From Candidatus Eiseniibacteriota bacterium (GTDB lineage Bacteria; Joyebacterota; Joyebacteria; Joyebacterales; Joyebacteraceae), in assembly GCA_030638405.1 (NCBI GenBank), contig DAOWER010000152.1, positions 1-12,389 of the forward strand: a DNA stretch of 12,389 nt, written 5' to 3'. The notes beneath the pieces are model-generated. The model worked only from the letters and a program-made list of their open reading frames with translations, had not been told where the DNA came from and searched no databases. The translations under genes and the position numbers were made by a program. Positions within the stretch are counted from its first letter, which is position 1. Each line of letters opens with the position of its first letter. Of the stretch, positions 1-7,743 are shown piece by piece.

Positions 1-39
1 CTCCCTTGCAGTGCTCCGCTCCGGCGGGGACGCCTCCAT
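1..39 (-). CDS. Possible 5' end of a further gene (runs off the left edge)
   Basis: Six bases after the stop of small ORF 2 an ATG opens a frame that stays open to the edge (13 codons, MEASPPERSTARE). No strong ribosome binding site precedes it. In related gene clusters that I recall, a MoxR-type AAA ATPase and a DUF58 protein often accompany DUF4159/DUF4175 genes, and a charged N-terminus of this kind would fit a MoxR protein, but too little is visible to say. Confidence 0.3.
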   Translation of the reverse strand, partial: MEASPPERSTARE

Positions 40-45
40 ATGAGC

Positions 46-153
46 TCAGACCCCGTACCGCTCCCTGAGCCGGGGGAGCTTGAATACCAGCCCGGAGCAC
101 ATCGTGAAGAGCGCGACCGCCCCGAGGATCGCGACCAGGCGCAGTACGTTCAT
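46..153 (-). CDS. Small ORF 2 (35 residues), single-pass membrane miniprotein
   Basis: A perfect AGGAGG lies five bases before the ATG at 153. The 35-residue product starts MNVLRLVAILGAVALFTMCS, continues hydrophobic to about residue 24, then ends in a tail with Lys25, Arg28, Arg30 and Arg32. This predicts one membrane helix with the basic tail in the cytoplasm. Third positions are nearly all G or C. Its start overlaps the stop of the preceding small ORF by 4 nt, suggesting both belong to the operon. It has no proper lipobox. No family recognised; it may be a small subunit or regulator of the envelope complex encoded upstream. Confidence 0.6.
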   Translation of the reverse strand: MNVLRLVAILGAVALFTMCSGLVFKLPRLRERYGV

Positions 154-251
154 GCGGTCCTCCTGACGCGGTGGTCGCGGACGACGTGCCAGAGCATCTC
201 GTACAGGATCTCACGCGTCTCGGTGTAGCAGACGGAACGCCGGGCGTCCAT
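150..251 (-). CDS. Small ORF 1 (33 residues), basic, function unknown
   Basis: The ATG directly follows the TAG of the GATase-like gene with no spacer, and the TGA overlaps the next ATG by 4 nt. The product begins MDARRSVCYTETREILYEML and ends in a basic stretch; it looks like one amphipathic helix with no membrane segment. Third codon positions are almost all G or C, as in the neighbouring genes. Only a weak purine-rich sequence (AAGAAGAAAGAG) lies upstream, so expression would rely on coupling to the previous gene. No family recognised. The exact junctions on both sides are the main support; it could still be a chance open stretch. Confidence 0.45.
   Translation of the reverse strand: MDARRSVCYTETREILYEMLWHVVRDHRVRRTA
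159..164 (-). promoter_or_regulatory. Consensus ribosome binding site for small ORF 2
   Basis: AGGAGG, a full Shine-Dalgarno match, lies five bases from the ATG at 153. It is the strongest ribosome binding site noticed in the window and the chief reason to call such a short ORF. Confidence 0.7.
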
Positions 252-1529
252 CTACGTTTTGCGCTCTTTCTTCTTAGCGGCCGGAAAGAGGATGTTGTTG
301 AGGATCAGGCGGTAGCCCGGGGAGCTCTTGTGCATGGAGAGAATCGTCGGTGGGTCGCCCACGAGATGACGGTAGTCCTCGGGGTCGTGTCCGCCCAGGA
401 AGGTGAAGGTGCCGCGACCGAGGTTGCCGTGGACGTACTTCACCTCGTCCTGGCCAGCGTAATCGCCCAGCACGGTAACGTGCTGCTTGACCAGGCTGCG
501 CCTGTAGCTGGTCGTCTGGCCCATGAACCCTTTGACCACGTTGACGTGGCACTGCGTCAGCATGGTGGGCACCGGGTCGTGCTTGGCCGCGAACTCGAAC
601 AGCGTGAAGTAGTCGATCTCCTCGGGACGGAGGGCGGCGACCTCGGTCATGTCGATGTCCGAGAACTCGTAGACGTTGGGGCTGGGTATCAGCCTGAAGT
701 CCGTGAACGCGAGCGACCTCGAGTAGTCCAGCTTGACCTGGTAGCCGGGCTCCGGAGGGGTCCCGTCGAACGGAGCGTCGACGATGTCCACCCCCGTCGC
801 GGCCAGCGCGATGTCGAAGCTGTCTGTGGCGGAGCACATCGCAAAGAGGAACCCGCCGCGCCGCACGTATTCCCTGATCTCTCGCGCGCTGGCGCTCTTG
901 TGCGCTGAGACCGACGGGAAACCCTGTTCGCGGGCGAGGCGCTCGTAGTAGGCCTTCTGCTCCTTGTACCAGTCGGCGTTTCGGAACGACGCGTGGAACT
1001 TCCCGTACTGGCCCGTGAAATCCTCGTGGTGCAGGTGGAGCCAGTCGTAGGTTTCGAGCGCGCCCGCCTGGACCTCCGCATCCCAGATTATCGTGTAGGG
1101 GATCTCGGCGTACTCCAGAGCAAGCATCACCGCATCGTCCCATGGCTGGATATTGTCGGGAGCGTAGAGCGCGATTGCCGGTGCCTTCTCGAGGAGGACG
1201 ACCTCCATGTTCTCCTCCTCGATCTGCCGGTAGGCCTGAGCAAGCGTCGCCCCGTCGGGCTCGTCCCACGCCACGCCGCGGTACCGGCACTCCGACCGTA
1301 CGTCATCGAGCCCGTCCAAGATCAGGAAGGACCCGCCTCGGTAGTTCAGAAGCCACTCTACGCGGTATCCCTTCTCGATGGCCCAGTAGGCGACGCCGTA
1401 CGACTTGAGATGATCGGTCTGGGTGAGGTCCATCGGGATCAGGGCCACAGCGTGCGCCGCCGCGCACGAGAGCAGGAGCGTCGCGGCGCAGAGGGCCACA
1501 ACGACCAGGGCAACACGGGTTCGTCTCAC
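252..1529 (-). CDS. Secreted GATase1-like protein, family often misnamed 'asparagine synthetase B'
   Basis: This is an exported 425-residue protein. A signal sequence of about 22-28 residues ends either at a lipobox-like LLSC (Cys22, possible lipoprotein) or after AHA. The mature start LIPMDLTQTDHLKSYGVAYWA and LLNYRGGSF (60-68) match proteins I recall being labelled asparagine synthetase B in FCB-type genomes. It lacks an N-terminal Cys2 glutaminase domain and an ATP-pyrophosphatase domain, so that label is doubtful. RRGGFLFAMCSATDSFDIAL (223-242) resembles the nucleophile elbow of class I glutamine amidotransferases, with Cys232, and TFTFLGGHDPEDY (374-386) supplies His381 and Glu384 in an HPE-like arrangement. 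A catalytic Cys-His-Glu set is therefore possible. It starts at GTG, overlapping the TPR stop by 4 nt, with GAGGGG upstream. Substrate unknown. Confidence 0.85.
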   Translation of the reverse strand: MRRTRVALVVVALCAATLLLSCAAAHAVALIPMDLTQTDHLKSYGVAYWAIEKGYRVEWLLNYRGGSFLILDGLDDVRSECRYRGVAWDEPDGATLAQAYRQIEEENMEVVLLEKAPAIALYAPDNIQPWDDAVMLALEYAEIPYTIIWDAEVQAGALETYDWLHLHHEDFTGQYGKFHASFRNADWYKEQKAYYERLAREQGFPSVSAHKSASAREIREYVRRGGFLFAMCSATDSFDIALAATGVDIVDAPFDGTPPEPGYQVKLDYSRSLAFTDFRLIPSPNVYEFSDIDMTEVAALRPEEIDYFTLFEFAAKHDPVPTMLTQCHVNVVKGFMGQTTSYRRSLVKQHVTVLGDYAGQDEVKYVHGNLGRGTFTFLGGHDPEDYRHLVGDPPTILSMHKSSPGYRLILNNILFPAAKKKERKT

Positions 1530-3373
1530 TCCTCGATCCCCTCCCCTCGTCTCAACCGGTCAAGCTTCCGCCTCGCCTCGCCCGAGAGGATGTTGGGCGG
1601 AAGGTCCTCGAGGATGGCCAGATACCGGTCCATGGCTTCACGTTCCCGTCCCATCTTCACGAAGAGGATGTCGCCCGCCCTCATCATGGCCTCCGCGCGG
1701 GCGGTGATCCCCTCGGACTCGTTGATGATGCGATCGTAATAGGCGATGGCCTGCCTCGGCTCGTCGGCGACAGTCGCGGCGGCGCCCAGCAACAGAAGCG
1801 CTTCCGTTTCGACTGCGGCGCCGGTGCGCGCGCTCGAGAGCGTCTCAAGCTGCTCGCGCGACGACTCGTCGTCACCCCTGATCCTGTCGGCGTGGGCGTC
1901 GGCCAGAAGGTTGACCGGCTCGACGTCGCCCGCCTCCTGTGCGTTCGCTATCACCAGCATGAGCCGCAGCGCGTCGTTGACGAGAGTTCCGGCCGCGTCG
2001 GCCTCGACCATCACCTTGAACTCCTCGACGGCCCTTGTGTGGTCGTGCTTCAGGAAGGAAATGAAGCCCAGCGCGAACATCGCGCTCTCACGGGTCTCGT
2101 TGGGAACGTCGTCGCGTGTCAGCCCCGCCGACCGCTCGTACGCCTCGTCGAGCCGCCCTTGCTTCATGTAGGCGTCCACCTCGATGAGGGTCGCCTCATT
2201 GTCCATCCTGCGTGCTCGCTCGCCGAACCGCTCGCGGAGTTCCGCGACCGTTGCCAGCGCGGCGCTCGGGTCCTTGAGCACATCCAGCTCGACCCTTGCC
2301 GTCTCGAAGAGCGCCCGGGCTCCCATGGACGAGCCATCGAACGCGTCGGCGACGGACCTGAGTTCGAGGACCGCCCCCGCGGCGTCACCCTCCTCCGCGA
2401 GGAGGCCCGCGGCGGCGGTGCCGGCACGGGCTGCGCCCGACGTGCCTGGGTGGCGCTCAACCACCATCAGATACGCCTCGCGTGCCTGCCCATCGAGCCC
2501 CTCGTCTTTGAGTATCGCGGCATATTCCAGAAGCTCCGAGCCCTGCCCTCCGGCGACATCGTCGGCCCGGAGGAACGCTTCGAGCGCCCGCTCGGGCAGG
2601 CCCAGTACCAAATAGACGCTGCCGGCGAGGCCGAGCTCCTCCACGGTAGCATCCTCTTCGCCGGCGCTCGTTGTCATCTTCGATCGAACCTCGCCGCGTT
2701 CGGCTCCTTCCTCCAGCATAAGCTCGATGCGATTGGTCGCCCAAGAGACGGCGCCGCCGTGATGATTGACAGTGACGAAGCACTCGTCGATCGCGGTATC
2801 GAAATCGCCGAGAGCGGTGTAGACGGACGTCAACTCCTGACTGAAGAGCGATTCGCTGCGGAACGCGTCCCGGCCGGCCATGAACGTCTCCAGGGCCTGC
2901 TCGTACATCCTGTGCCTGATCTCGAGCGTTCCGATCTCGGAGTAGCGACCCGCGTCGGTCGGACCGTCCACGAGCGCCTCCGACCAGAGCTCGTGCGCCC
3001 GGTCGTGGTTGCCCGCTTTCGCGTAAGCCAGGCCCAGTTCCATCTTCACCTGCGTGTCCTGCGGACGCTCCTCGAGCCTGCGCTCGAGCATGGGTATCAG
3101 CGCTTCCTCCTCCATGCCGGCGGACGAGTAGAGCCGGACCAGTCCCCAGAACGCGCGGTCGTTGCCCGGGTCCTCCCGGAGGACCTCCGTGTATATCCGT
3201 ATCGCCTCGTCTACCGACCCGACCGCGGCCGCCTGCCGCGCACGCTGGACCTTTCTCTCGGCGGGGGTCTCGTCTTCGGCGGGGACAGCGAACGCACCGG
3301 CCGGTGCCCCCAGCGTCAGAGCGAGCGCGAGGACGAGCGCCGTGATGCGGGAGAGCCCGAGTGTCGGCATCAT
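1526..3373 (-). CDS. Secreted TPR-repeat protein
   Basis: This 615-residue protein is exported by a clear signal peptide (hydrophobic core at about 9-22, probable cleavage after AFA at 27-29). The mature part is almost entirely helical and contains many degenerate tetratricopeptide units. Clear ones are around 41-68 (GSVDEAIRIYTEVLREDPGN), 107-137, 141-170 (EQALETFMAGRDAF), 180-206, 245-270 (GLPERALEAFLRADD), 282-310, 394-420, 427-455, 521-550 and 556-588 (REREAMDRYLAILEDLP). No catalytic domain is visible. TPR arrays hold protein partners, and with the DUF4175 gene overlapping by 4 nt upstream and the GATase-like gene by 4 nt downstream, an adaptor in one periplasmic complex is a reasonable guess. 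The ATG at 3373 has GGAGG seven bases upstream; a second ATG follows immediately and would change one residue. Confidence 0.88.
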   Translation of the reverse strand: MMPTLGLSRITALVLALALTLGAPAGAFAVPAEDETPAERKVQRARQAAAVGSVDEAIRIYTEVLREDPGNDRAFWGLVRLYSSAGMEEEALIPMLERRLEERPQDTQVKMELGLAYAKAGNHDRAHELWSEALVDGPTDAGRYSEIGTLEIRHRMYEQALETFMAGRDAFRSESLFSQELTSVYTALGDFDTAIDECFVTVNHHGGAVSWATNRIELMLEEGAERGEVRSKMTTSAGEEDATVEELGLAGSVYLVLGLPERALEAFLRADDVAGGQGSELLEYAAILKDEGLDGQAREAYLMVVERHPGTSGAARAGTAAAGLLAEEGDAAGAVLELRSVADAFDGSSMGARALFETARVELDVLKDPSAALATVAELRERFGERARRMDNEATLIEVDAYMKQGRLDEAYERSAGLTRDDVPNETRESAMFALGFISFLKHDHTRAVEEFKVMVEADAAGTLVNDALRLMLVIANAQEAGDVEPVNLLADAHADRIRGDDESSREQLETLSSARTGAAVETEALLLLGAAATVADEPRQAIAYYDRIINESEGITARAEAMMRAGDILFVKMGREREAMDRYLAILEDLPPNILSGEARRKLDRLRRGEGIEE

Positions 3374-6300
3374 GGCGCCACCTCCCCGTCGCCCGATGAC
3401 CCACCGTCCGGCCCCGCTCCCTCGGGTCGGATGCCGCCCGGCGCCGCGCCTTCACCGGGCGTCCCTTTCTCGCCAGCGACATCGCTTGTGAGCGCCTGGA
3501 AGTACGCACGTATCAGCTCGCGGTACTCCGACGGGTACCCGCGCTGCATTGCCCTCAAGAGGTCCTCCCGAAGCTCCTGCCTGACTCGCTCGACGTCTTC
3601 TGCCAGCTGCCCGGGTCCGGTCCGCGCATAGCGGTCCGCGGTCTCGGAGGTCCGCTCGCGCGTGTAGTCGCGCCGCCTGAGCGACCTCTGAGCGTCGAGC
3701 AGACGCGAGAGGATTCGCTTCTGCCTGTCGACGGTCTCCTGTGACGCCCCGCTCCGCTCCATCGCCTCCAGGGCTCTTTCCATTTCCTCGACGGTGTCGT
3801 CCAGCCTTCCCAGGATCTCCCTGCGGTCCCCGAACTCCTCGGCGAGCCTCCTCGCCTCCTCCAGGATGCGCTCCTGCCGGCCCCTCATCTCGGCGAGCTG
3901 CCGTTCAAGCCCCGCGCTCATCCCGAGCTGCTCCATCTGCCGGCGAAGCTCCTCGGTCATGTCGTTCAGTTGAGACTGCTGCTCGCCCATTCGGCGAAGC
4001 TGCTGCATCAGCTGGTCCATCGCCCCGCCGGCGGAGCCGGACGAGCTCTGGTTCGAGGTCAGAAGTCTCACGATGAGAGCGTTCACGCTGCCGAGCGCCG
4101 AGCGCGCCTCCTTGTATCCGGCCGCGGAACCTCCGTCGGCGATGTGCGAGGCGGCCCGGGTCATGGTCATCTGGACGAACCCGAAGGAGCGGTAGATGCC
4201 CGGGTCGATGACGAAGGAGTCCTTGGAGACCTGGAACATGCGGTTCGCTATCGCGGACATCGCCTCGACGAGATCGGCCTCCTTCGCAACGAGTCGCACC
4301 AACTCATCACGTGGGATCCTCCGGCGGTCGGCGACGGCCTTCACCACCGCTTCCTGCTCGGCCGATACGCCCAGGAGCTCATCGATGGCACGGAGCGTCG
4401 CGGCCCGGTCACGGTTCTGCAGGCTGCAGGACATGCCGCCCTGGCACGACGAGAGTCTGGTGAAGAGGGTCAGAAGATCGTTGGACGCCGACTGGCACAT
4501 CTCGGCGGCCTCGGATGGACTGTTCTCGGAAAGCTTCGACCGTGCCTGCTCCATCTTCTCCGATAATTGACAGGCCTCCATCTCGGCCGCGGCCGCGGCC
4601 ATCTCACTCGCCGCCGCCGGGTCGACCTTGCCCATCTCCTCGATCGCTCGTTCGAGGTCGGCCCTGAGTTTCTCAACCTCCGCCTGCAGCTTCTCCTGCT
4701 CCTCCGCCAGCGCCTCGCACTCCGAATCACTCGAGGACTGTTCTGCCTCGCGCGCCAGCTGCTCTTCCCGCGCCGCGAGATCCTCCGCGCGGTCGGCGAC
4801 GTCCGCAAGCTGCTGTTCCGCCTTGGCGCGCCTCAGGAGGTTCAGCGTCTGCTCCAAGCGTTTGAGGTAGTCGTCCTGCGTTATTGAGAGGTCCTCCATG
4901 GCCTCGCTGACGTCCTCGGGCCGCACCTGCTCCATGGCCTCGCGAATCGCCTTGAGGAGTTCTCTCATCTCCTCGGTCGCCACCTCTTCGAGGAGCCGCT
5001 GTATCTCTTCGACCTTCTCGATGGTCTCGATAGTGATGCGGTCGGTCTCGCTCATGGAATCGGAGAGGTCGCCCAGGCGGTCCGCCATCCTGACGACGTC
5101 GTCCGCGAGCTCCGCTTGGCGCTCCAGCGCACCTTCGACCCGCTCTTCGTCTTGCCAGTCGATCTCGGGTTCGCTTCTGACGTCCTCCTGCATGTCCTCG
5201 AACTGCTCCCTGAGCATCTGTTGCTCCTCGAGCAGCTCACCCAACTCGTACGCGATATCATCGTGCTCGCTCTGGACGTCGCTGTAGAGCTCCGACATCG
5301 ACGGGAAGCGCACAACGTAGCTCTCGCTTCGGGACGACTTCGGGCCGGTCACCTGGTCGTTGTCCGTGACCTCCGCGTAGTAGACGAGCGAGCGCCCCGG
5401 AAGGAGGCCGGTTTCCGAGAGGTCCCAGGCGGTCTCGCGCGACAGCTCACGGGGGCCGCTCACACCCGGCTCCTCCAACCTGACGATTCCCTCCTCTGAC
5501 GAGCCCTCGAGCGAGTACCGGAGCGATAGCGCAGAGATGCCGTAGTCGTCGACGGCCGACATGACGACGGGAAGCACCATGCCGCGAGGGGCCTCTCTGT
5601 CCTCTCCCGGCTCGACGATCCTCACCAGTGGGCGTTCGTCGCGGATGGCCACGATGGAGTAGACGGGCGGGTCCGGGTTCGTGAGACCGTCCGTGTCCTC
5701 AATCTCAATGGAGTAGCCGCCGTCACCGCGGACAGCGATCGTCGCCTCGAACGAGCGGGGCCCAAGCTGCGACATGGGGATCCGCTCGCTTCCCTCGAGC
5801 AGAAGCTCGGCCCGCGTGAGAGGTTTGCTCGCCGTGACCGTGACGGTGACGTTCGTGCCCCCAAGGGCCGTGATGTCGCCGTTGTTCTCGTCTACGGTTC
5901 GGTGAAGAAGTCCGCTGTACCGAGGGAAGCGGTAGTCCAGGCGGATGCTTGTCACGAAGGGGCGCTCCACGACGCGGACCGAGAATACCGGCGAGCTCGC
6001 ATCGCCAGCCTCCACCGAATATGTCAGGTCGCTTCTCACATCAGAGAGCCGCGCGCGGAAGCCGAACGACGTCTGCCCGACGGCCATGACCTCCATCGGC
6101 GCCATCCCTATCCTCGACGGGCGCTCGTCGTCGAACTCGAACACCAGCTCGGGCAGGGCTCTGTAGGGTCCCTCCAGATTCGCGATGACGTTGAGATCGT
6201 CGCCCGCGATGAGCGTGACGTCGCCGGGCTTCACATCTATGCGGACAGCCGGCGCCTCTGGCACGTCGAGCGGACGGGTCAGTCGCGCCAGCGCGGGTCC

Positions 6301-6840
6301 GAGGCGCGCGCCGAGCGCCACCATCCCCGCGGCGGCGACCAGGAGCACGGCGACCGCGACCCTGATAGTCCGCCGCGTGCTTCGCGGTCGGGGCGCGATG
6401 CGGAAGTTGACCCCGGCCGCTTCCGTGACCGTTCGCAGTATCAGCGCGTCGATGAGCTCGACCGAATAGCCGTGGCGCCCCGTCCCGCGCTTGTCCCAGA
6501 GCTCGGCGGACGACTCCAGCCGCTCCCCCAGCTCCGGAAGCCGCTCCTCGATCTTCGCGGCGAGCTCCACGGCGTCGACAGGACGAGTAAGTGCGCGAAC
6601 CACCCACAGTAGGGCTCCGACAATGAGCAGGACCAGAGCAACGGCGAGCCACGCGACTCGGACGACCGGCGGCAGAACTACCAGCGCCTCCAGAGCGACC
6701 AACGCCGCCAGCGCGCCGACGATGACCGCTGTGAGCCGCACCAGCCCTACGGCGGCCGTCTGCCTCTTCCAACGCTCGCCCGCCGCTTTGATGCGACGCA
6801 CCAGCTCTTTGTGGCCGTGCTCTGAGCTTTGCGTTGTCAC
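3370..6840 (-). CDS. DUF4175-type large membrane-anchored coiled-coil protein
   Basis: This 1156-residue envelope protein has an unknown role. Two adjacent membrane helices lie at about 32-54 and 60-83, and a third at about 158-180 after a soluble stretch containing ELAAKIEERLPELGERLESS (92-111), typical of DUF4175. From about 195 to 515 come beta-rich, probably periplasmic Ig-like segments, including SIRLDYRFPRYSG (298-310) and VYYAEVTDNDQVTGPKSSRS (486-505). Residues 515-1100 are mostly charged helix with heptad-like Glu/Arg/Leu patterns, interrupted by a cysteine-containing region (Cys708, 757, 782, 799, 805). RGYPSEYRELIRAYFQAL (1100-1117) ends the conserved part, before a Gly/Pro tail. 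The start is GTG at 6840, with GAAGAGG upstream and no in-frame alternative. Its stop overlaps the TPR start by 4 nt. A membrane-tethered periplasmic scaffold is my inference. Confidence 0.88.
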   Translation of the reverse strand: MTTQSSEHGHKELVRRIKAAGERWKRQTAAVGLVRLTAVIVGALAALVALEALVVLPPVVRVAWLAVALVLLIVGALLWVVRALTRPVDAVELAAKIEERLPELGERLESSAELWDKRGTGRHGYSVELIDALILRTVTEAAGVNFRIAPRPRSTRRTIRVAVAVLLVAAAGMVALGARLGPALARLTRPLDVPEAPAVRIDVKPGDVTLIAGDDLNVIANLEGPYRALPELVFEFDDERPSRIGMAPMEVMAVGQTSFGFRARLSDVRSDLTYSVEAGDASSPVFSVRVVERPFVTSIRLDYRFPRYSGLLHRTVDENNGDITALGGTNVTVTVTASKPLTRAELLLEGSERIPMSQLGPRSFEATIAVRGDGGYSIEIEDTDGLTNPDPPVYSIVAIRDERPLVRIVEPGEDREAPRGMVLPVVMSAVDDYGISALSLRYSLEGSSEEGIVRLEEPGVSGPRELSRETAWDLSETGLLPGRSLVYYAEVTDNDQVTGPKSSRSESYVVRFPSMSELYSDVQSEHDDIAYELGELLEEQQMLREQFEDMQEDVRSEPEIDWQDEERVEGALERQAELADDVVRMADRLGDLSDSMSETDRITIETIEKVEEIQRLLEEVATEEMRELLKAIREAMEQVRPEDVSEAMEDLSITQDDYLKRLEQTLNLLRRAKAEQQLADVADRAEDLAAREEQLAREAEQSSSDSECEALAEEQEKLQAEVEKLRADLERAIEEMGKVDPAAASEMAAAAAEMEACQLSEKMEQARSKLSENSPSEAAEMCQSASNDLLTLFTRLSSCQGGMSCSLQNRDRAATLRAIDELLGVSAEQEAVVKAVADRRRIPRDELVRLVAKEADLVEAMSAIANRMFQVSKDSFVIDPGIYRSFGFVQMTMTRAASHIADGGSAAGYKEARSALGSVNALIVRLLTSNQSSSGSAGGAMDQLMQQLRRMGEQQSQLNDMTEELRRQMEQLGMSAGLERQLAEMRGRQERILEEARRLAEEFGDRREILGRLDDTVEEMERALEAMERSGASQETVDRQKRILSRLLDAQRSLRRRDYTRERTSETADRYARTGPGQLAEDVERVRQELREDLLRAMQRGYPSEYRELIRAYFQALTSDVAGEKGTPGEGAAPGGIRPEGAGPDGGSSGDGEVAP

Positions 6841-6921
6841 CTTCGCCTCTTCCGGTACCGTTTCTTGGCATCGCGGCGGCGTCGCGCAGCGTCCGCCCGA
6901 TGTGTCGCGCCGCCAGACGTG

Positions 6922-6938
6922 CCGCGCCGGTGGCGCGG
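6922..6938 (-). repeat. Hairpin immediately after the DUF4159 stop codon
   Basis: A 7-bp perfect inverted repeat (CCGCGCC / GGCGCGG) with a 3-nt loop starts three bases after the DUF4159 stop, inside the 101-nt gap before the DUF4175 gene. It has no T tract. It could attenuate the operon or protect the upstream message, but chance is a real alternative in DNA this GC-rich. Confidence 0.35.
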
Positions 6939-6941
6939 ACG

Positions 6942-7634
6942 TCAGTTCGAGAGCGCGTAGACCACGATGTTGATGCCCATTCTCAGGGCGGCCTCATGCT
7001 TCTCGGGCGGGTCGTTGTGAACCTCGGCGTCCTCGAGACCGTCGCCGATGTCCGTGTTGAAGCTGTAGAACACCACGAGGCGCCCGTCCAGAAACGCGCC
7101 GTAGCCGTGCGGCGGACCCCCATCGTGCTCGTGGATCTTCGGGAGCCCCTCGGGAAACTCGTAGAACGAGTGGTAGATCTCGTGATCGAACGGCAGCTCG
7201 ACGAGCGGGGACCCCGGGAGCACGCGGTCCAACTGCGCGCGGAAGTGCCGGTCCATCCCGTAGTTGTCGTCGGCCCAGAGAAACCCGCCGCGCTCGAAGT
7301 ACTCGCGCAAGGCAGCGACTTCATCGGCCGCGAAGGCGACCCGGCCGTGTCCCGTCATGTGGATCATCGGGTGGAGGAAGAGCTCGTCGTCATCGGGCGC
7401 CACTGTGGCCGGTCTCTCCGCCACGTCCAGATCAGTGCGGCTCGAGACCGCCGCGAGCAGGTTGGGCAGCGCGGTCGGATTGGCGTACCAGTCACCTCCC
7501 CCGCGATACTTGAGCTGGGCGATGGTGAAGCCCCCCGTCAGGTCCGCACCCGAACAGCTCTCCGTCGAAACGGCCCCTGCCAGCAGGACCAGGAAGAGAA
7601 CGAGGAGCGAGCCGGTGAGTGGGTTACGATGCAT
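6942..7634 (-). CDS. DUF4159-domain secreted protein (GATase1-like fold)
   Basis: This is a 230-residue exported protein of unknown function. A signal peptide spans about 1-21 (a basic HRN start, then a leucine/valine-rich core). The mature part has the DUF4159 opening FTIAQLKYRGGGDWYANPT (36-54) and LPNLLAAVSSRTDLDV (56-71), then HPMIHMTGHGRVAF (88-101) and ERGGFLWADDNYG (114-126), and near the end GRLVVFYSFNTDIGDGLED (184-202). The GGFLWADD turn sits where class I glutamine amidotransferases have their nucleophile elbow, but there is no cysteine, so glutaminase-type catalysis is unlikely. It is the first gene after the promoter at 7744-7772 and precedes the DUF4175 gene by 101 nt. The start at 7634 was chosen for its ribosome binding site; an upstream GTG at 7670 is possible (242 residues). 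The family is secure, the role unknown. Confidence 0.88.
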   Translation of the reverse strand: MHRNPLTGSLLVLFLVLLAGAVSTESCSGADLTGGFTIAQLKYRGGGDWYANPTALPNLLAAVSSRTDLDVAERPATVAPDDDELFLHPMIHMTGHGRVAFAADEVAALREYFERGGFLWADDNYGMDRHFRAQLDRVLPGSPLVELPFDHEIYHSFYEFPEGLPKIHEHDGGPPHGYGAFLDGRLVVFYSFNTDIGDGLEDAEVHNDPPEKHEAALRMGINIVVYALSN

Positions 7635-7638
7635 GATT

Positions 7639-7649
7639 CTCCTGCCTCC
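7639..7649 (-). promoter_or_regulatory. Ribosome binding site that decides the DUF4159 start
   Basis: GGAGG followed by AGGAG lies just upstream of the ATG at 7634, the nearer copy four bases from it and the farther ten. This favours the internal ATG, which gives a compact signal peptide, over the in-frame GTG at 7670 or ATG at 7664, which would add an arginine-rich stretch of 10-12 residues. Confidence 0.55.
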
Positions 7650-7743
7650 ACGACGGCGTCTCATCGCCACGATCCCTCACATGAATAGACGCGCCCGGAC
7701 CGGGAGCGTTCACCGCGAATCCCGCCACGCTTCCATCTGTTTC

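Noticed and set aside
252..1529. Naming this gene asnB / asparagine synthetase
   Set aside because: There is a signal peptide, no N-terminal nucleophile Cys at position 2 and no ATP-binding SGGxDS loop, so an asparagine synthetase function is not supported.
1892..3631. A long plus-strand open frame (579 codons) opposite the TPR and DUF4175 genes
   Set aside because: It is the mirror of GC-rich coding DNA: its product has no recognisable domain and is rich in Arg/Gly/Pro, while the minus strand encodes a signal peptide, TPR units and proper start sites.
4586..4620. A GCC/GCG-rich repetitive stretch in the DUF4175 gene
   Set aside because: It is explained by a run of alanine codons (about residues 742-752) in the helical region, not by an independent DNA repeat.
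7635..7670. Upstream GTG/ATG starts for the DUF4159 gene
   Set aside because: They would put an Arg-rich stretch of 10-12 residues before the signal peptide. The ATG at 7634 has a closer, stronger ribosome binding site, though the longer form cannot be excluded.
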